The notes under the pieces were generated by a model. It searched no databases, was not told the DNA's origin, and was given only the letters and a program-made list of their open reading frames with translations. The position numbers and the translations under genes are program-made. Positions 1 to 5,173 of a DNA stretch of 5,707 nucleotides are shown piece by piece. Position 1 is the first letter of the stretch. Each line of letters begins with the position of its first letter. This stretch comes from Bifidobacteriaceae bacterium (lineage in GTDB: Bacteria; Actinomycetota; Actinomycetes; Actinomycetales; WQXJ01). Location: contig JAITJY010000346.1 of NCBI GenBank assembly GCA_031278675.1, positions 1 to 5,707 on the forward strand, written 5' to 3'.

Positions 1-253
1 TCAAACGGGGTGTGGGCGGCATCGGGCTTGGGGGTTGTGGCGGTGGCGGTGGCTTAGTTGTTGACGGTGGCGGAGCAGCCGTTCGGCGGGCACGCGCAGC
101 CAAACGGGGTCCCGGCGGCGTAGTAGGCGAGGATCGGGGGATCGAGGCTAAGGTCCGGCCCGGCGCGGGCTGGCCGGGGGTAGCCTCATGCAGGTGGGAC
201 CGCGCGGTGGCCCACCCGGAAGATGACCAGCTACCTCCAGGACGGATGCGCTC
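1..253. other. Left-edge region with no supportable gene
   Basis: This stretch precedes the glycosyltransferase and I see no convincing complete gene in it. Open frames exist on both strands, but they lack a good start with a ribosome binding site or have the composition of GC-rich shadow frames. Two things stand out. A 30-bp copy of a dispersed motif lies at 123-152. A minus-strand frame stays open from just after a TGA (plus 186-188) to a TAA (plus 54-56), with no ATG, GTG or TTG start; it would end in a Cys-containing peptide (GTPFGCACPPNGC, then SATVNN). The 10-mer CAAACGGGGT occurs at 2-11 and again at 101-110, 99 bp apart and in the same minus-strand frame. This could be a decayed gene end or chance in GC-rich DNA. 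Confidence 0.5.
123..152 (-). repeat. Dispersed 30-bp motif, copy C
   Basis: Read on the minus strand, this segment begins CTTAGCCTCGATCC and ends ATCCTCGCCTAC. It matches plus-strand 4808-4837 at 29 of 30 positions (C here, A there, near the middle). It also resembles the minus strand of 4947-4973. In the minus-strand frame it reads LSLDPPILAY. The copies are about 4.7 kb apart and both lie outside the recognised genes, which points to a repeated genomic element or to pieces of a repeated gene family. I do not recognise the family. Confidence 0.7.
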
Positions 254-1315
254 ATGAAGATTGCGATCAGATACTCGGACCTGAGCGTTGCAGCAGACGG
301 CACAGTGGGCGGGCACGGCGCTGGCGACACACTGGTGCGTCGGCTACTCCGGGTTTTCCCCGGCGCGGAACTCGTCGCACCGCAAATCCACCGTTATGCG
401 GCTTTCGACGTGGTTCCGCTCGAGTTGGTCGATGCCGAAAACACAGTCGTCATCAACATGGACGTGATCGACTCAACTGCGGTCTGGCAGATTCTGCGCG
501 ACAATTCCCCGACCCGCGCCGCCCCACAGTTGATGAACTTTATGTGGTGGAACTGGACCCGCTACGATTCGGCGGTTGAACTCGCGACGCTGTCTTTGTC
601 TTGTGCATTGTTCCCGACGTTCGCTAATTCGGAACGCACCGCTAAAGCGATCCAAGAATACGTGCGGCGCTGGACTATTCAGCCGTTGGCGGAACGCGCC
701 CGCATTTCCTGGGTCAATCTGGGGATCCGCTTGGAACACCTCCAACCGCGTCACGAACCAGACCGGCCCGTGGTGCTCTATCCCGCAATTTACATGTCAG
801 AACGCAAACGGCCGCAGTTGTTTATGGATGTGGTTTCGCGGGTCGCCAAGAAGGCGCCCATCAGGGTCGAAGCTCGTCTGGTGGAACAGCATTTGGTTTC
901 GCCTCAGGCAATGGCTTTGTCCCGGAATAAGTGGGCCTGGGTTGGGCCGCTCACGCCGTCCCGCCAGCAGTATTGGGAGGCTTTGGCCGGAACTACTGCT
1001 TTTCTGGCCACCGCCCGTGAAGAAACTTATGGGTTGGAGTATATTGAGGCGCTGCTGGCCGGCGCTGTCGGCGTGTTCCCGGACCTGCCTTGGGCTCACG
1101 CGATTGTGCCCGGAGCTTACCCGTTCTTTTATCGCACCCCAGCCGAAGCCGAGGCGATGCTGCTGCGCGCTGTCACAGATACAGCGGCTTGCCGCGCCGA
1201 ACTGGACCAGGCCGCAGGCGGCTCGTTGACCGAATGGCTCAGCGAACACCACAACGATGACGCCTTCGAGACATCCATCGCCGAACACGTCGAGCGCTGG
1301 TTCCCGAACAGCTAA
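254..1315 (+). CDS. GT-B fold glycosyltransferase (GT4/GT1-like), acceptor unknown
   Basis: This is a 353-residue cytoplasmic protein with no signal peptide or membrane segment. The fold is suggested by a Gly-rich N-terminal loop (residues 19-25, GGHGAGD) and by FANSERTAKAIQ (123-134), typical of the GT-B inter-domain region. NLGIRLEHL (155-163) follows, and the C-terminal half carries REETYGLEYIEALLAG (255-270). That last segment contains an E-x7-E pair (E257/E265), the nucleotide-sugar-binding signature of retaining GT-B enzymes. Known family members transfer a sugar from a nucleotide or lipid donor; donor and acceptor cannot be told here. The ATG at 254 is preceded by AGGACGG (239-245), a weak Shine-Dalgarno match at a normal distance. 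By eye its GC content is lower than that of the RNase E gene. It stands alone and converges on rne, so the context gives no pathway. Being a glycosyltransferase is fairly secure; any finer name would be a guess. Confidence 0.85.
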   Translation: MKIAIRYSDLSVAADGTVGGHGAGDTLVRRLLRVFPGAELVAPQIHRYAAFDVVPLELVDAENTVVINMDVIDSTAVWQILRDNSPTRAAPQLMNFMWWNWTRYDSAVELATLSLSCALFPTFANSERTAKAIQEYVRRWTIQPLAERARISWVNLGIRLEHLQPRHEPDRPVVLYPAIYMSERKRPQLFMDVVSRVAKKAPIRVEARLVEQHLVSPQAMALSRNKWAWVGPLTPSRQQYWEALAGTTAFLATAREETYGLEYIEALLAGAVGVFPDLPWAHAIVPGAYPFFYRTPAEAEAMLLRAVTDTAACRAELDQAAGGSLTEWLSEHHNDDAFETSIAEHVERWFPNS

Positions 1316-1332
1316 CCAGCCCGCCCGGTTAT

Positions 1333-1367
1333 CCCCGGATGACGATGCCGCGCCAAGCTCTCCGGGG
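1333..1367 (+). terminator. Possible hairpin terminator of the glycosyltransferase gene
   Basis: CCCCGGA (1333-1339) pairs perfectly with TCCGGGG (1361-1367), with a 21-nt loop. The arm starts 17 nt after the glycosyltransferase TAA. There is no T-tract, which is common for actinobacterial terminators but means a terminator role is only inferred from position. Confidence 0.4.
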
Positions 1368-1390
1368 TACCCTCAAGCGCGCCGCTGAGC

Positions 1391-1413
1391 CCGGGGGGAT
1401 ACCGAGTCCCCGG
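1391..1413 (-). terminator. Possible hairpin terminator of rne
   Basis: CCGGGG (1391-1396) and CCCCGG (1408-1413) form an inverted repeat. A register with GGGGA/TCCCC and a 7-nt loop is also possible. On the minus strand it begins one base after the rne TAG stop (plus 1415-1417). No T-run follows. Its position right at the stop between two convergent genes suggests transcription termination or 3' end protection. Confidence 0.4.
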
Positions 1414-1414
1414 A

Positions 1415-4366
1415 CTATGCTGCGGCTTGCTCGCGAGAGGCCGCTGCGGCGGCCGCAATCGACGCTAGGGTCGCCTTCGCCTCAGGCGGGGTCTCGGCGA
1501 GGAGCGGAGCGGTCGGTGCCTTGGGAGCGGGCGGTGAGGCGTCGGCATCGTCGGCTTTACGCTTGTGCTTCTTGCCGCCGCGCTTCTTGCGCTTGGTGCC
1601 GGACTCGCCGTCAGCCCCGGAAACGCCGGACCCGGACCCGGACCCGGAACCCCCGCCGTTGCCGGAACCTGACGAACCGCCGCGCTCAACGGGGTTGGTG
1701 TGCACAATAAAACCGCGCCCGCCGCAGGTCTCGCAGGTCTCGGAGAACACTTCGACTAGGCCTTGGCCGACTCGTTTGCGGGTCATCTGGACCAAACCTA
1801 AGGAGGTCACCTCGGCCACCTGGTGGCGGGTGCGGTCGCGGGACAACGCCTCGACGAGGCGGCGGAGCACCAGGTCACGGTTGGATTCCAACACCATGTC
1901 GATGAAGTCGATCACAATGATCCCGCCGATATCGCGGAGGCGAAGCTGGCGCACTATCTCCTCGGCGGCCTCCAGGTTGTTGCGGGTCACGGTCTCTTCG
2001 AGGGTGCCGCCGGCGCCGGTGAACTTCCCGGTGTTGACATCGATCACGGTCATCGCTTCGGTGCGGTCTATCACCAACGATCCGCCGGACGGCAACCAGA
2101 CTTTGCGGTCTAGGCCTTTAGCGAGTTGCTCATCGATGCGGTCGGCGGCGAACACGTCACCTTCCCCGGTCCACCGCGACACCCGTTCTAATAGTTCGGG
2201 GGCTACCTCTTCGAGGTAGTGGGTGATCTCGCGCCAGGCTGACTCGCCGGAGACCACCAGGGAGGTGAAATCTTCGTTGAAGATATCGCGCACTACGCGG
2301 ATCGCCAGGTCGGGTTCGCCTTTGAGCAGGGAGGGGGCGGAGGCGGTCGTGGCTCGCTGTTGGATTTTCTCCCAGATGGCGGTCAGGCGGGCGACATCTG
2401 CGGCTAGTTCGGCATCTGAGGCGCCTTCGGCGGCGGTGCGCACAATCACGCCGGTGCCGTCTGGGACGATTTCTTTCAGCAGTTTCTTGAGCCGGGCGCG
2501 TTCCACGTCTGGCAGTTTGCGCGAGATTCCGGTCATGCCGCCTGCAGGCACTAGCACCAGGTACCGGCCGGCCAATGTGATCTGGGCGGTTAGGCGGGCC
2601 CCCTTGTGTCCGATCGGATCTTTGGTGACCTGCACCATGATCGCGTCCCCGGAGGATAGGGCTTGTTCAATCCGCCGCGGTTGGCCCTCCAGGCCGGCTG
2701 CGTCCCAGTTGACCTCGCCGGCGTAGAGCACGGCGTTGCGGCCCTTGCCCACATCGACGAAGGCCGCTTCCATCGATGGCAGCACGTTTTGGACTCGGCC
2801 CAGGTAGACGTTACCGACCGTTGAGTGTTGGGTGCGCCGCGCCACGTAGTGTTCTACCAGCACGTCGTCTTCCAGCACGGCGATTTGGGTCCGGCCGCTC
2901 AATTCGCGGACCACCATCCGCCGAGCGACCGATTCGCGCCGCGCCAAGAACTCGGCTTCGGTGATTTGGACGCGTCGGCGTCCCGTTTCGCGGCCTTCCC
3001 GGCGCCGTTGCCGTTTGGCTTCGAGCCGCGTCGAGCCTCCGACTGCGGTGACGGCATCGATCGCGGCTTCTGTGGCCGCGTCGGCTTTGCGTCCGGCCCG
3101 GTTGCGCCGCCGCCGCCGCCGGGAGCTGGGTTCTTCGGTGCCGTCCGGCCCGGTTGTGGCTTCCCCGCCCGCCGATGCCGCCGTCCCGCCTATTCCCCCG
3201 CCCTTCCGGGGTGTTTCGCTCGCTTTGGCGCTGCGGCGTGACCTGGTTCCGGCTGGCGCGGTTGGCGTCCCGGCTGGTTCGCTGGGTGTGGCTGATCCGG
3301 TTGGGCTGCCCGATCCATCGGGTCCGCCTGGTCCGGCGGCTGCCCCTGGCCCGGCTGGGCCGCCTAGTTCGCCTGGCTCGCCGCTTCCGGACGGGGGTGT
3401 CGCTCTGCCGGCTTTGGCCCCGCCTTTGGTTTTCCCGGTGGTCAACTCGTCCTGGTTGGTCTTTTTGGGCCGCGCTGGGACGGTGACTGGGGCCTGGAAT
3501 AGCAGTGCGGTCATCGGCAGGCGCCGCGCGTCCGGGTCAACTGGGGCCGGCGGTTCGCCGGCCGGTGTTAGCGCCCGCCCGCGCCGCCCGCGCCGCCCGC
3601 CCGCGCTGGGCTCGGTGCCCTCCGACTCATTCGCCGACGCGGCTCCGCCGCCGCCCGCCCGGCGCCCTTGCGCGCCCGCGCCGCTGGTGTCGCCCGGCTC
3701 GCTCGTCGGCTCGCCCAAGTCACTGCTAGCGCGGCTCCGCCGCGTGGCGCTGGTTCCGTCCGGCTCGCTGGCTGGCGCGCCGGCCACTGCGTCCTTGGTG
3801 GCCTCGGGTTGGTTCGGATAGCGTGCTGCGGTCCTAGCATCTGTGCTGGCAGTCGGCTCGGACGCCTTGCGCCCGGCCCGGGCGGACCTCCGGCCAACTG
3901 CGGGCGAACCGGATGCCTTAGGCGCGCTGGGCCCGCCCGCAGCGCCGCTGCCCGCCGCGTCGGCGGCAGCACCGCCCAGGGCGGTCGGGGCGCCGGCCGC
4001 AGTGTTGCCGGTGGTGCCGCCCGCTGTGCTGGACGCGGCATCGTCTGTCGTGCTGGACGCGGCATCGTCTGTCGCGTTGGCTACGTCCTTCGCTGCGGTA
4101 CCGGCCCCGGCGCGGGAACGGCGGGTGCGCCGGCCGGTCGCCGGCTTGGATGCGGCGGGGTCCGCTAAACCCTGCCCTGCGGCGCGCTGCCCGGCCGCTT
4201 CTCGCTCGGCGAGGCGCTGGCTGTGGGCTTGTTCGGCGGCGCTGAGATCCAGCAACTGGTCTAATTGGGCCAGTTCTGGAGCGGATTGTGCTTTGGTGGC
4301 GCGCCGTGGAGCGCGCCTGGTCGGTGTGGGCAGTTCGAGTTCGAACTGCAGTTGGTCATCAGCCAC
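1415..4366 (-). CDS. rne: Ribonuclease E/G family endoribonuclease with long disordered N-terminal extension
   Basis: This is a 983-residue enzyme that cleaves single-stranded RNA in mRNA decay and in rRNA and tRNA maturation. Residues 1-480 are low complexity: Ala/Ser/Gly/Pro/Thr-rich with basic clusters (RRRRRRNR near 416-423) and a collagen-like GxP stretch (about 329-355). The catalytic core follows. It has an S1 RNA-binding domain (about 515-600, including YLGRV and PSMEAAFVDVG), the 5'-phosphate sensor IVRTA (R643, T644) and the DNase I-like domain. The magnesium ligands are D776 in VIDVNTG and D820 in VIDFIDM, matching E. coli D303 and D346. The zinc-link is C878-x2-C881 (CETC). A Gly/Ser linker, a Lys/Arg-rich patch and an Ala-rich tail end the protein. 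The frame is open upstream to 4591, but GTG 4366 is preceded by AGGAG five bases away and begins VADDQLQFEL, so I start there. It lies divergent from cydA, and rplU/rpmA, its common actinobacterial neighbours, are not downstream. The family call is secure; the extension is unusually large. Confidence 0.97.
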   Translation of the reverse strand: MADDQLQFELELPTPTRRAPRRATKAQSAPELAQLDQLLDLSAAEQAHSQRLAEREAAGQRAAGQGLADPAASKPATGRRTRRSRAGAGTAAKDVANATDDAASSTTDDAASSTAGGTTGNTAAGAPTALGGAAADAAGSGAAGGPSAPKASGSPAVGRRSARAGRKASEPTASTDARTAARYPNQPEATKDAVAGAPASEPDGTSATRRSRASSDLGEPTSEPGDTSGAGAQGRRAGGGGAASANESEGTEPSAGGRRGRRGRALTPAGEPPAPVDPDARRLPMTALLFQAPVTVPARPKKTNQDELTTGKTKGGAKAGRATPPSGSGEPGELGGPAGPGAAAGPGGPDGSGSPTGSATPSEPAGTPTAPAGTRSRRSAKASETPRKGGGIGGTAASAGGEATTGPDGTEEPSSRRRRRRNRAGRKADAATEAAIDAVTAVGGSTRLEAKRQRRREGRETGRRRVQITEAEFLARRESVARRMVVRELSGRTQIAVLEDDVLVEHYVARRTQHSTVGNVYLGRVQNVLPSMEAAFVDVGKGRNAVLYAGEVNWDAAGLEGQPRRIEQALSSGDAIMVQVTKDPIGHKGARLTAQITLAGRYLVLVPAGGMTGISRKLPDVERARLKKLLKEIVPDGTGVIVRTAAEGASDAELAADVARLTAIWEKIQQRATTASAPSLLKGEPDLAIRVVRDIFNEDFTSLVVSGESAWREITHYLEEVAPELLERVSRWTGEGDVFAADRIDEQLAKGLDRKVWLPSGGSLVIDRTEAMTVIDVNTGKFTGAGGTLEETVTRNNLEAAEEIVRQLRLRDIGGIIVIDFIDMVLESNRDLVLRRLVEALSRDRTRHQVAEVTSLGLVQMTRKRVGQGLVEVFSETCETCGGRGFIVHTNPVERGGSSGSGNGGGSGSGSGSGVSGADGESGTKRKKRGGKKHKRKADDADASPPAPKAPTAPLLAETPPEAKATLASIAAAAAASREQAAA
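4026..4073 (-). repeat. Perfect 24-bp tandem duplication inside rne
   Basis: Two identical adjacent 24-bp units (4026-4049 and 4050-4073, each beginning GTGCTGGACGCGG on the plus strand) lie within rne. They encode two copies of the octapeptide TDDAASST (protein residues 99-106 and 107-114) in the disordered N-terminal region. The unit length is a multiple of three, so the frame is kept. Identity with no mismatch suggests a recent slippage event. Confidence 0.9.
4331..4348. repeat. Perfect inverted repeat just inside the rne start
   Basis: CAGTTCGA (4331-4338) and TCGAACTG (4341-4348) are perfect inverted arms separated by two bases. The repeat begins 18 nt downstream of the rne GTG start, over the codons for QFELEL. 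It could form an RNA hairpin near the ribosome entry site or be a protein-binding site. It could also be a by-product of the repeated Glu-Leu codons. Confidence 0.6.
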
Positions 4367-4371
4367 GGATA

Positions 4372-4376
4372 CTCCT
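4372..4376 (-). promoter_or_regulatory. Ribosome binding site deciding the rne start
   Basis: The minus strand reads CCAGGAG, then five bases, then GTG at 4366. This is the only clear Shine-Dalgarno match near the 5' end of the long open frame, and it supports GTG 4366 over any start in the 225 further in-frame bases upstream. Confidence 0.8.
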
Positions 4377-4541
4377 GGGCACACTCGCTCACCACGCCAT
4401 GACCGGTGTGCCCGGTGTTGCACGGTGCCCCCGCCCCATTGAGGCGTGCGGGCCGTGAAAGCCTGTCGGTCCTGACACTTTGCGCTTGTACGCGGGGCCT
4501 GCGGTAGCGGCCTGCGAGGTCCGGCGGTGGAACTGACCGCG

Positions 4542-4557
4542 ATCCGGAATCCCGGAT
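4542..4557. repeat. Perfect 6-bp hairpin in the rne leader
   Basis: ATCCGG (4542-4547) and CCGGAT (4552-4557) are perfect arms around a 4-base loop. The site lies about 180 nt upstream of the rne start. Confidence 0.6.
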
Positions 4558-4600
4558 ACGGCCATGCGCCGCCGCCTACTTCCTTCGCCAAGTCGGGACA

Positions 4601-4620
4601 GGGGGTCCGTTAAGGCCCCC
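4601..4620. repeat. Strong GC hairpin in the rne leader
   Basis: GGGGG (4601-4605) pairs with CCCCC (4616-4620). After one bulged T, CC (4607-4608) pairs with GG (4614-4615), closing a GTTAA loop. That gives seven GC pairs with a single bulge. In the minus-strand transcript it would sit about 240 nt upstream of the rne start. Confidence 0.6.
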
Positions 4621-4638
4621 GCCTCCACCGAGTATTGC

Positions 4639-4678
4639 CTTTGGGCCAGCCAACATGCGCCGCAGCGCATCCCTAAAG
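4639..4678. repeat. Two-tier stem-loop in the rne leader
   Basis: An inner perfect stem ATGCGC/GCGCAT (4655-4660 with 4665-4670) closes a 4-base loop. Outside an asymmetric 9-base internal loop, CTTTGGG (4639-4645) pairs with CCCTAAAG (4671-4678) through one bulged T. Thirteen pairs in 40 bases is more order than expected by chance and suggests a real RNA structure in the rne leader. Confidence 0.6.
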
Positions 4679-4807
4679 CCAAACCGACATGTACAAGAGC
4701 GGCAAAGATGTCATTCGGTCGAGCGGCCGGCGTGGCGTGCCGCAAGACCGCATCTAGTATGACACAGCCGGGGCACTACCCTCCGCAGGACGCGCCGGGG
4801 GGCTCAT

Positions 4808-4834
4808 CTTAGCCTCGATCCACCGATCCTCGCC
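4808..4834 (+). repeat. Dispersed motif, copy A (left arm of the 166-bp inverted repeat)
   Basis: The segment begins CTTAGCCTCGATCCACCG and ends CTCGCC. It matches copy C at the left edge of the window at 29 of 30 positions over 4808-4837. It matches the minus strand of 4947-4973 at 22 of 27 positions. In the shared frame it reads LSLDPPILA, continuing YPALAS and then a TAA. It lies in the rne-cydA intergenic region. Confidence 0.75.
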
Positions 4835-4946
4835 TACCCGGCGCTCGCCAGCTAAGCCCGCTGGACGCCCCTGACCAGCCGGGCAGGCCACCGGGTAGCC
4901 ATCGCCGGCCAGGAACGCCCATCGCACCCGTCTGGTGCTTCCCTGC
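4835..4946. repeat. Interior of the nested palindrome
   Basis: Between the two motif copies lie further inverted pairs. CTACCCGG (4835-4842) pairs with CCGGGTAG (4891-4898). GCCCGCTGG (4856-4864) pairs with CCAGCCGGGC (4875-4884) through one bulged base. ATCGCC at 4901-4906 can also pair with GGCGAT at 4947-4952, competing with the outer arms. I see no gene here. The arrangement resembles a small non-coding palindromic element, but no target-site duplication is evident. Confidence 0.5.
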
Positions 4947-4973
4947 GGCGATCGTCGGTGGATCCAGGCTTAG
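4947..4973 (-). repeat. Dispersed motif, copy B (right arm of the 166-bp inverted repeat)
   Basis: Read on the minus strand it begins CTAAGCCTGGATCCACCG and ends ATCGCC. It matches copy A at 22 of 27 positions. In the shared frame it reads LSLDPPTIA. Being inverted relative to copy A, it forms the outer stem of the 4808-4973 palindrome. Confidence 0.7.
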
Positions 4974-5063
4974 CCCGCTCGCCGGCCGGCGCCAACCACC
5001 ATCTGTCTTCAGCCCTTGGCGATGGGTAGACCTACTCTCAAGCGCCGTTTTGAGGCCGCAATC

Positions 5064-5092
5064 GTGAAGAAATCGGCAGAAAATGTGAAGAA
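5064..5092 (+). promoter_or_regulatory. Direct repeat GTGAAGAA spaced two helical turns apart, upstream of cydA
   Basis: GTGAAGAA occurs at 5064-5071 and 5085-5092, 21 bp apart, so both copies face the same side of the helix. An inverted half-site, TTCACAT (5174-5180), the exact reverse complement of ATGTGAA at 5083-5089, lies next to the proposed -10 element. TGTGAA is also a Rex or CRP-family half-site, but no full palindrome of either kind is present. Binding by any regulator is inference. Confidence 0.4.
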
Positions 5093-5112
5093 GATGGGAC
5101 TTTAGTCCTACT
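5093..5112 (+). promoter_or_regulatory. DosR/DevR-type box upstream of cydA
   Basis: The core GGGACTTTAGTCC (5096-5108) matches the mycobacterial DosR consensus core GGGACTWWAGTCCC at 13 of 14 positions; only the last C is a T. The outer TTS/SAA flanks match poorly. DosR/DevR is the response regulator of the hypoxia and nitric-oxide response. A box 116 bp upstream of a high-affinity oxygen reductase gene fits low-oxygen induction. No regulator gene is in the window, so a DosR-family protein in this organism is assumed. Confidence 0.6.
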
Positions 5113-5117
5113 AACTT

Positions 5118-5130
5118 GGCGGCATCCGCC
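5118..5130. promoter_or_regulatory. Perfect palindrome GGCGG-CAT-CCGCC upstream of cydA
   Basis: Five-base perfect arms surround a 3-base centre, nine bases after the DosR-like core. It could be an operator or the end of a transcript. Nothing identifies a cognate regulator. Confidence 0.4.
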
Positions 5131-5148
5131 ATACCTTGAAAGAAGGCC

Positions 5149-5160
5149 GGGGCATGCCCC
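5149..5160. promoter_or_regulatory. 12-bp perfect palindrome GGGGCATGCCCC in the cydA promoter
   Basis: This is a fully symmetric 12-mer just upstream of the extended -10 element, where it would overlap the -35/spacer region. That location suits a repressor operator. The palindrome is short and GC-rich, so chance is possible. Confidence 0.4.
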
Positions 5161-5164
5161 CTGC

Positions 5165-5173
5165 TGCCATAAT
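5165..5173 (+). promoter_or_regulatory. Extended -10 element of the cydA promoter
   Basis: TG-C-CATAAT has a TGN extension followed by a hexamer matching TATAAT at five of six positions. A transcript would start near 5180, giving a leader of about 45 nt. There is no good -35 at 17 bp spacing, consistent with an extended -10 promoter or one needing an activator. Confidence 0.5.

Larger units (their letters stand above)
4377..4807 (-). promoter_or_regulatory. Probable long structured leader and promoter region of rne
   Basis: About 430 bp upstream of the rne ribosome binding site contain no gene I can support. The sequence is rich in perfect or near-perfect hairpins (4542-4557, 4601-4620, 4639-4678, listed separately). 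A 118-codon minus-strand frame (4389-4745) starts with TTG, has no clear ribosome binding site and ends 22 bases before the rne start; I do not accept it as a gene. A weak -10-like element reads CATACT on the minus strand (about 4757-4762), without a good -35, so the promoter is not located with confidence. E. coli rne has a long 5' leader through which RNase E controls its own mRNA. Applying that here is inference. Confidence 0.45.

Noticed and set aside
797..1288. 163-codon minus-strand frame inside the glycosyltransferase gene
   Set aside because: It is antisense to a gene with clear family motifs, and its translation shows no domain pattern.
1628..1652. GGACCC triplicate-like repeat, considered as a CRISPR or tandem repeat locus
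   Set aside because: It is simply the Gly-Ser linker coding sequence in the C-terminal part of rne.
2961..3821. 286-codon plus-strand open frame rich in Pro, Ala, Arg and Gly
   Set aside because: It lies antisense to the RNase E gene, mostly its low-complexity N-terminal part. GC-rich DNA leaves opposite frames open there, and the translation has no domain-like pattern.
3843..4442. 199-codon plus-strand open frame
   Set aside because: It is antisense to the rne extension and start region, is low complexity and has no ribosome binding site. It is a shadow frame.
4367..4591. 75 extra in-frame codons upstream of the chosen rne start
   Set aside because: The upstream start would be TTG without a clear ribosome binding site, and the translation is not RNase E-like. 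GTG 4366 has AGGAG at good spacing.
4389..4745. 118-codon minus-strand frame in the rne leader
   Set aside because: It starts with TTG, has no Shine-Dalgarno match and no recognisable domain, and runs through several hairpins. It is more likely a leader than a gene, though a leader peptide cannot be excluded.
4808..4973. The repeat copies considered as CRISPR repeats or transposon ends with a transposase
   Set aside because: There are only two nearby copies, in inverted orientation, with no regular spacers, no transposase frame and no visible target-site duplication.
5084..5089. TGTGAA considered as a Rex or CRP operator for cydA
   Set aside because: Only half-sites are present. The matching inverted half is 84 bp away, so a standard operator is not supported.
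4809..5132. 107-codon minus-strand frame starting at an ATG
   Set aside because: It crosses the cydA control region and both motif copies, has no convincing ribosome binding site and shows no family features.
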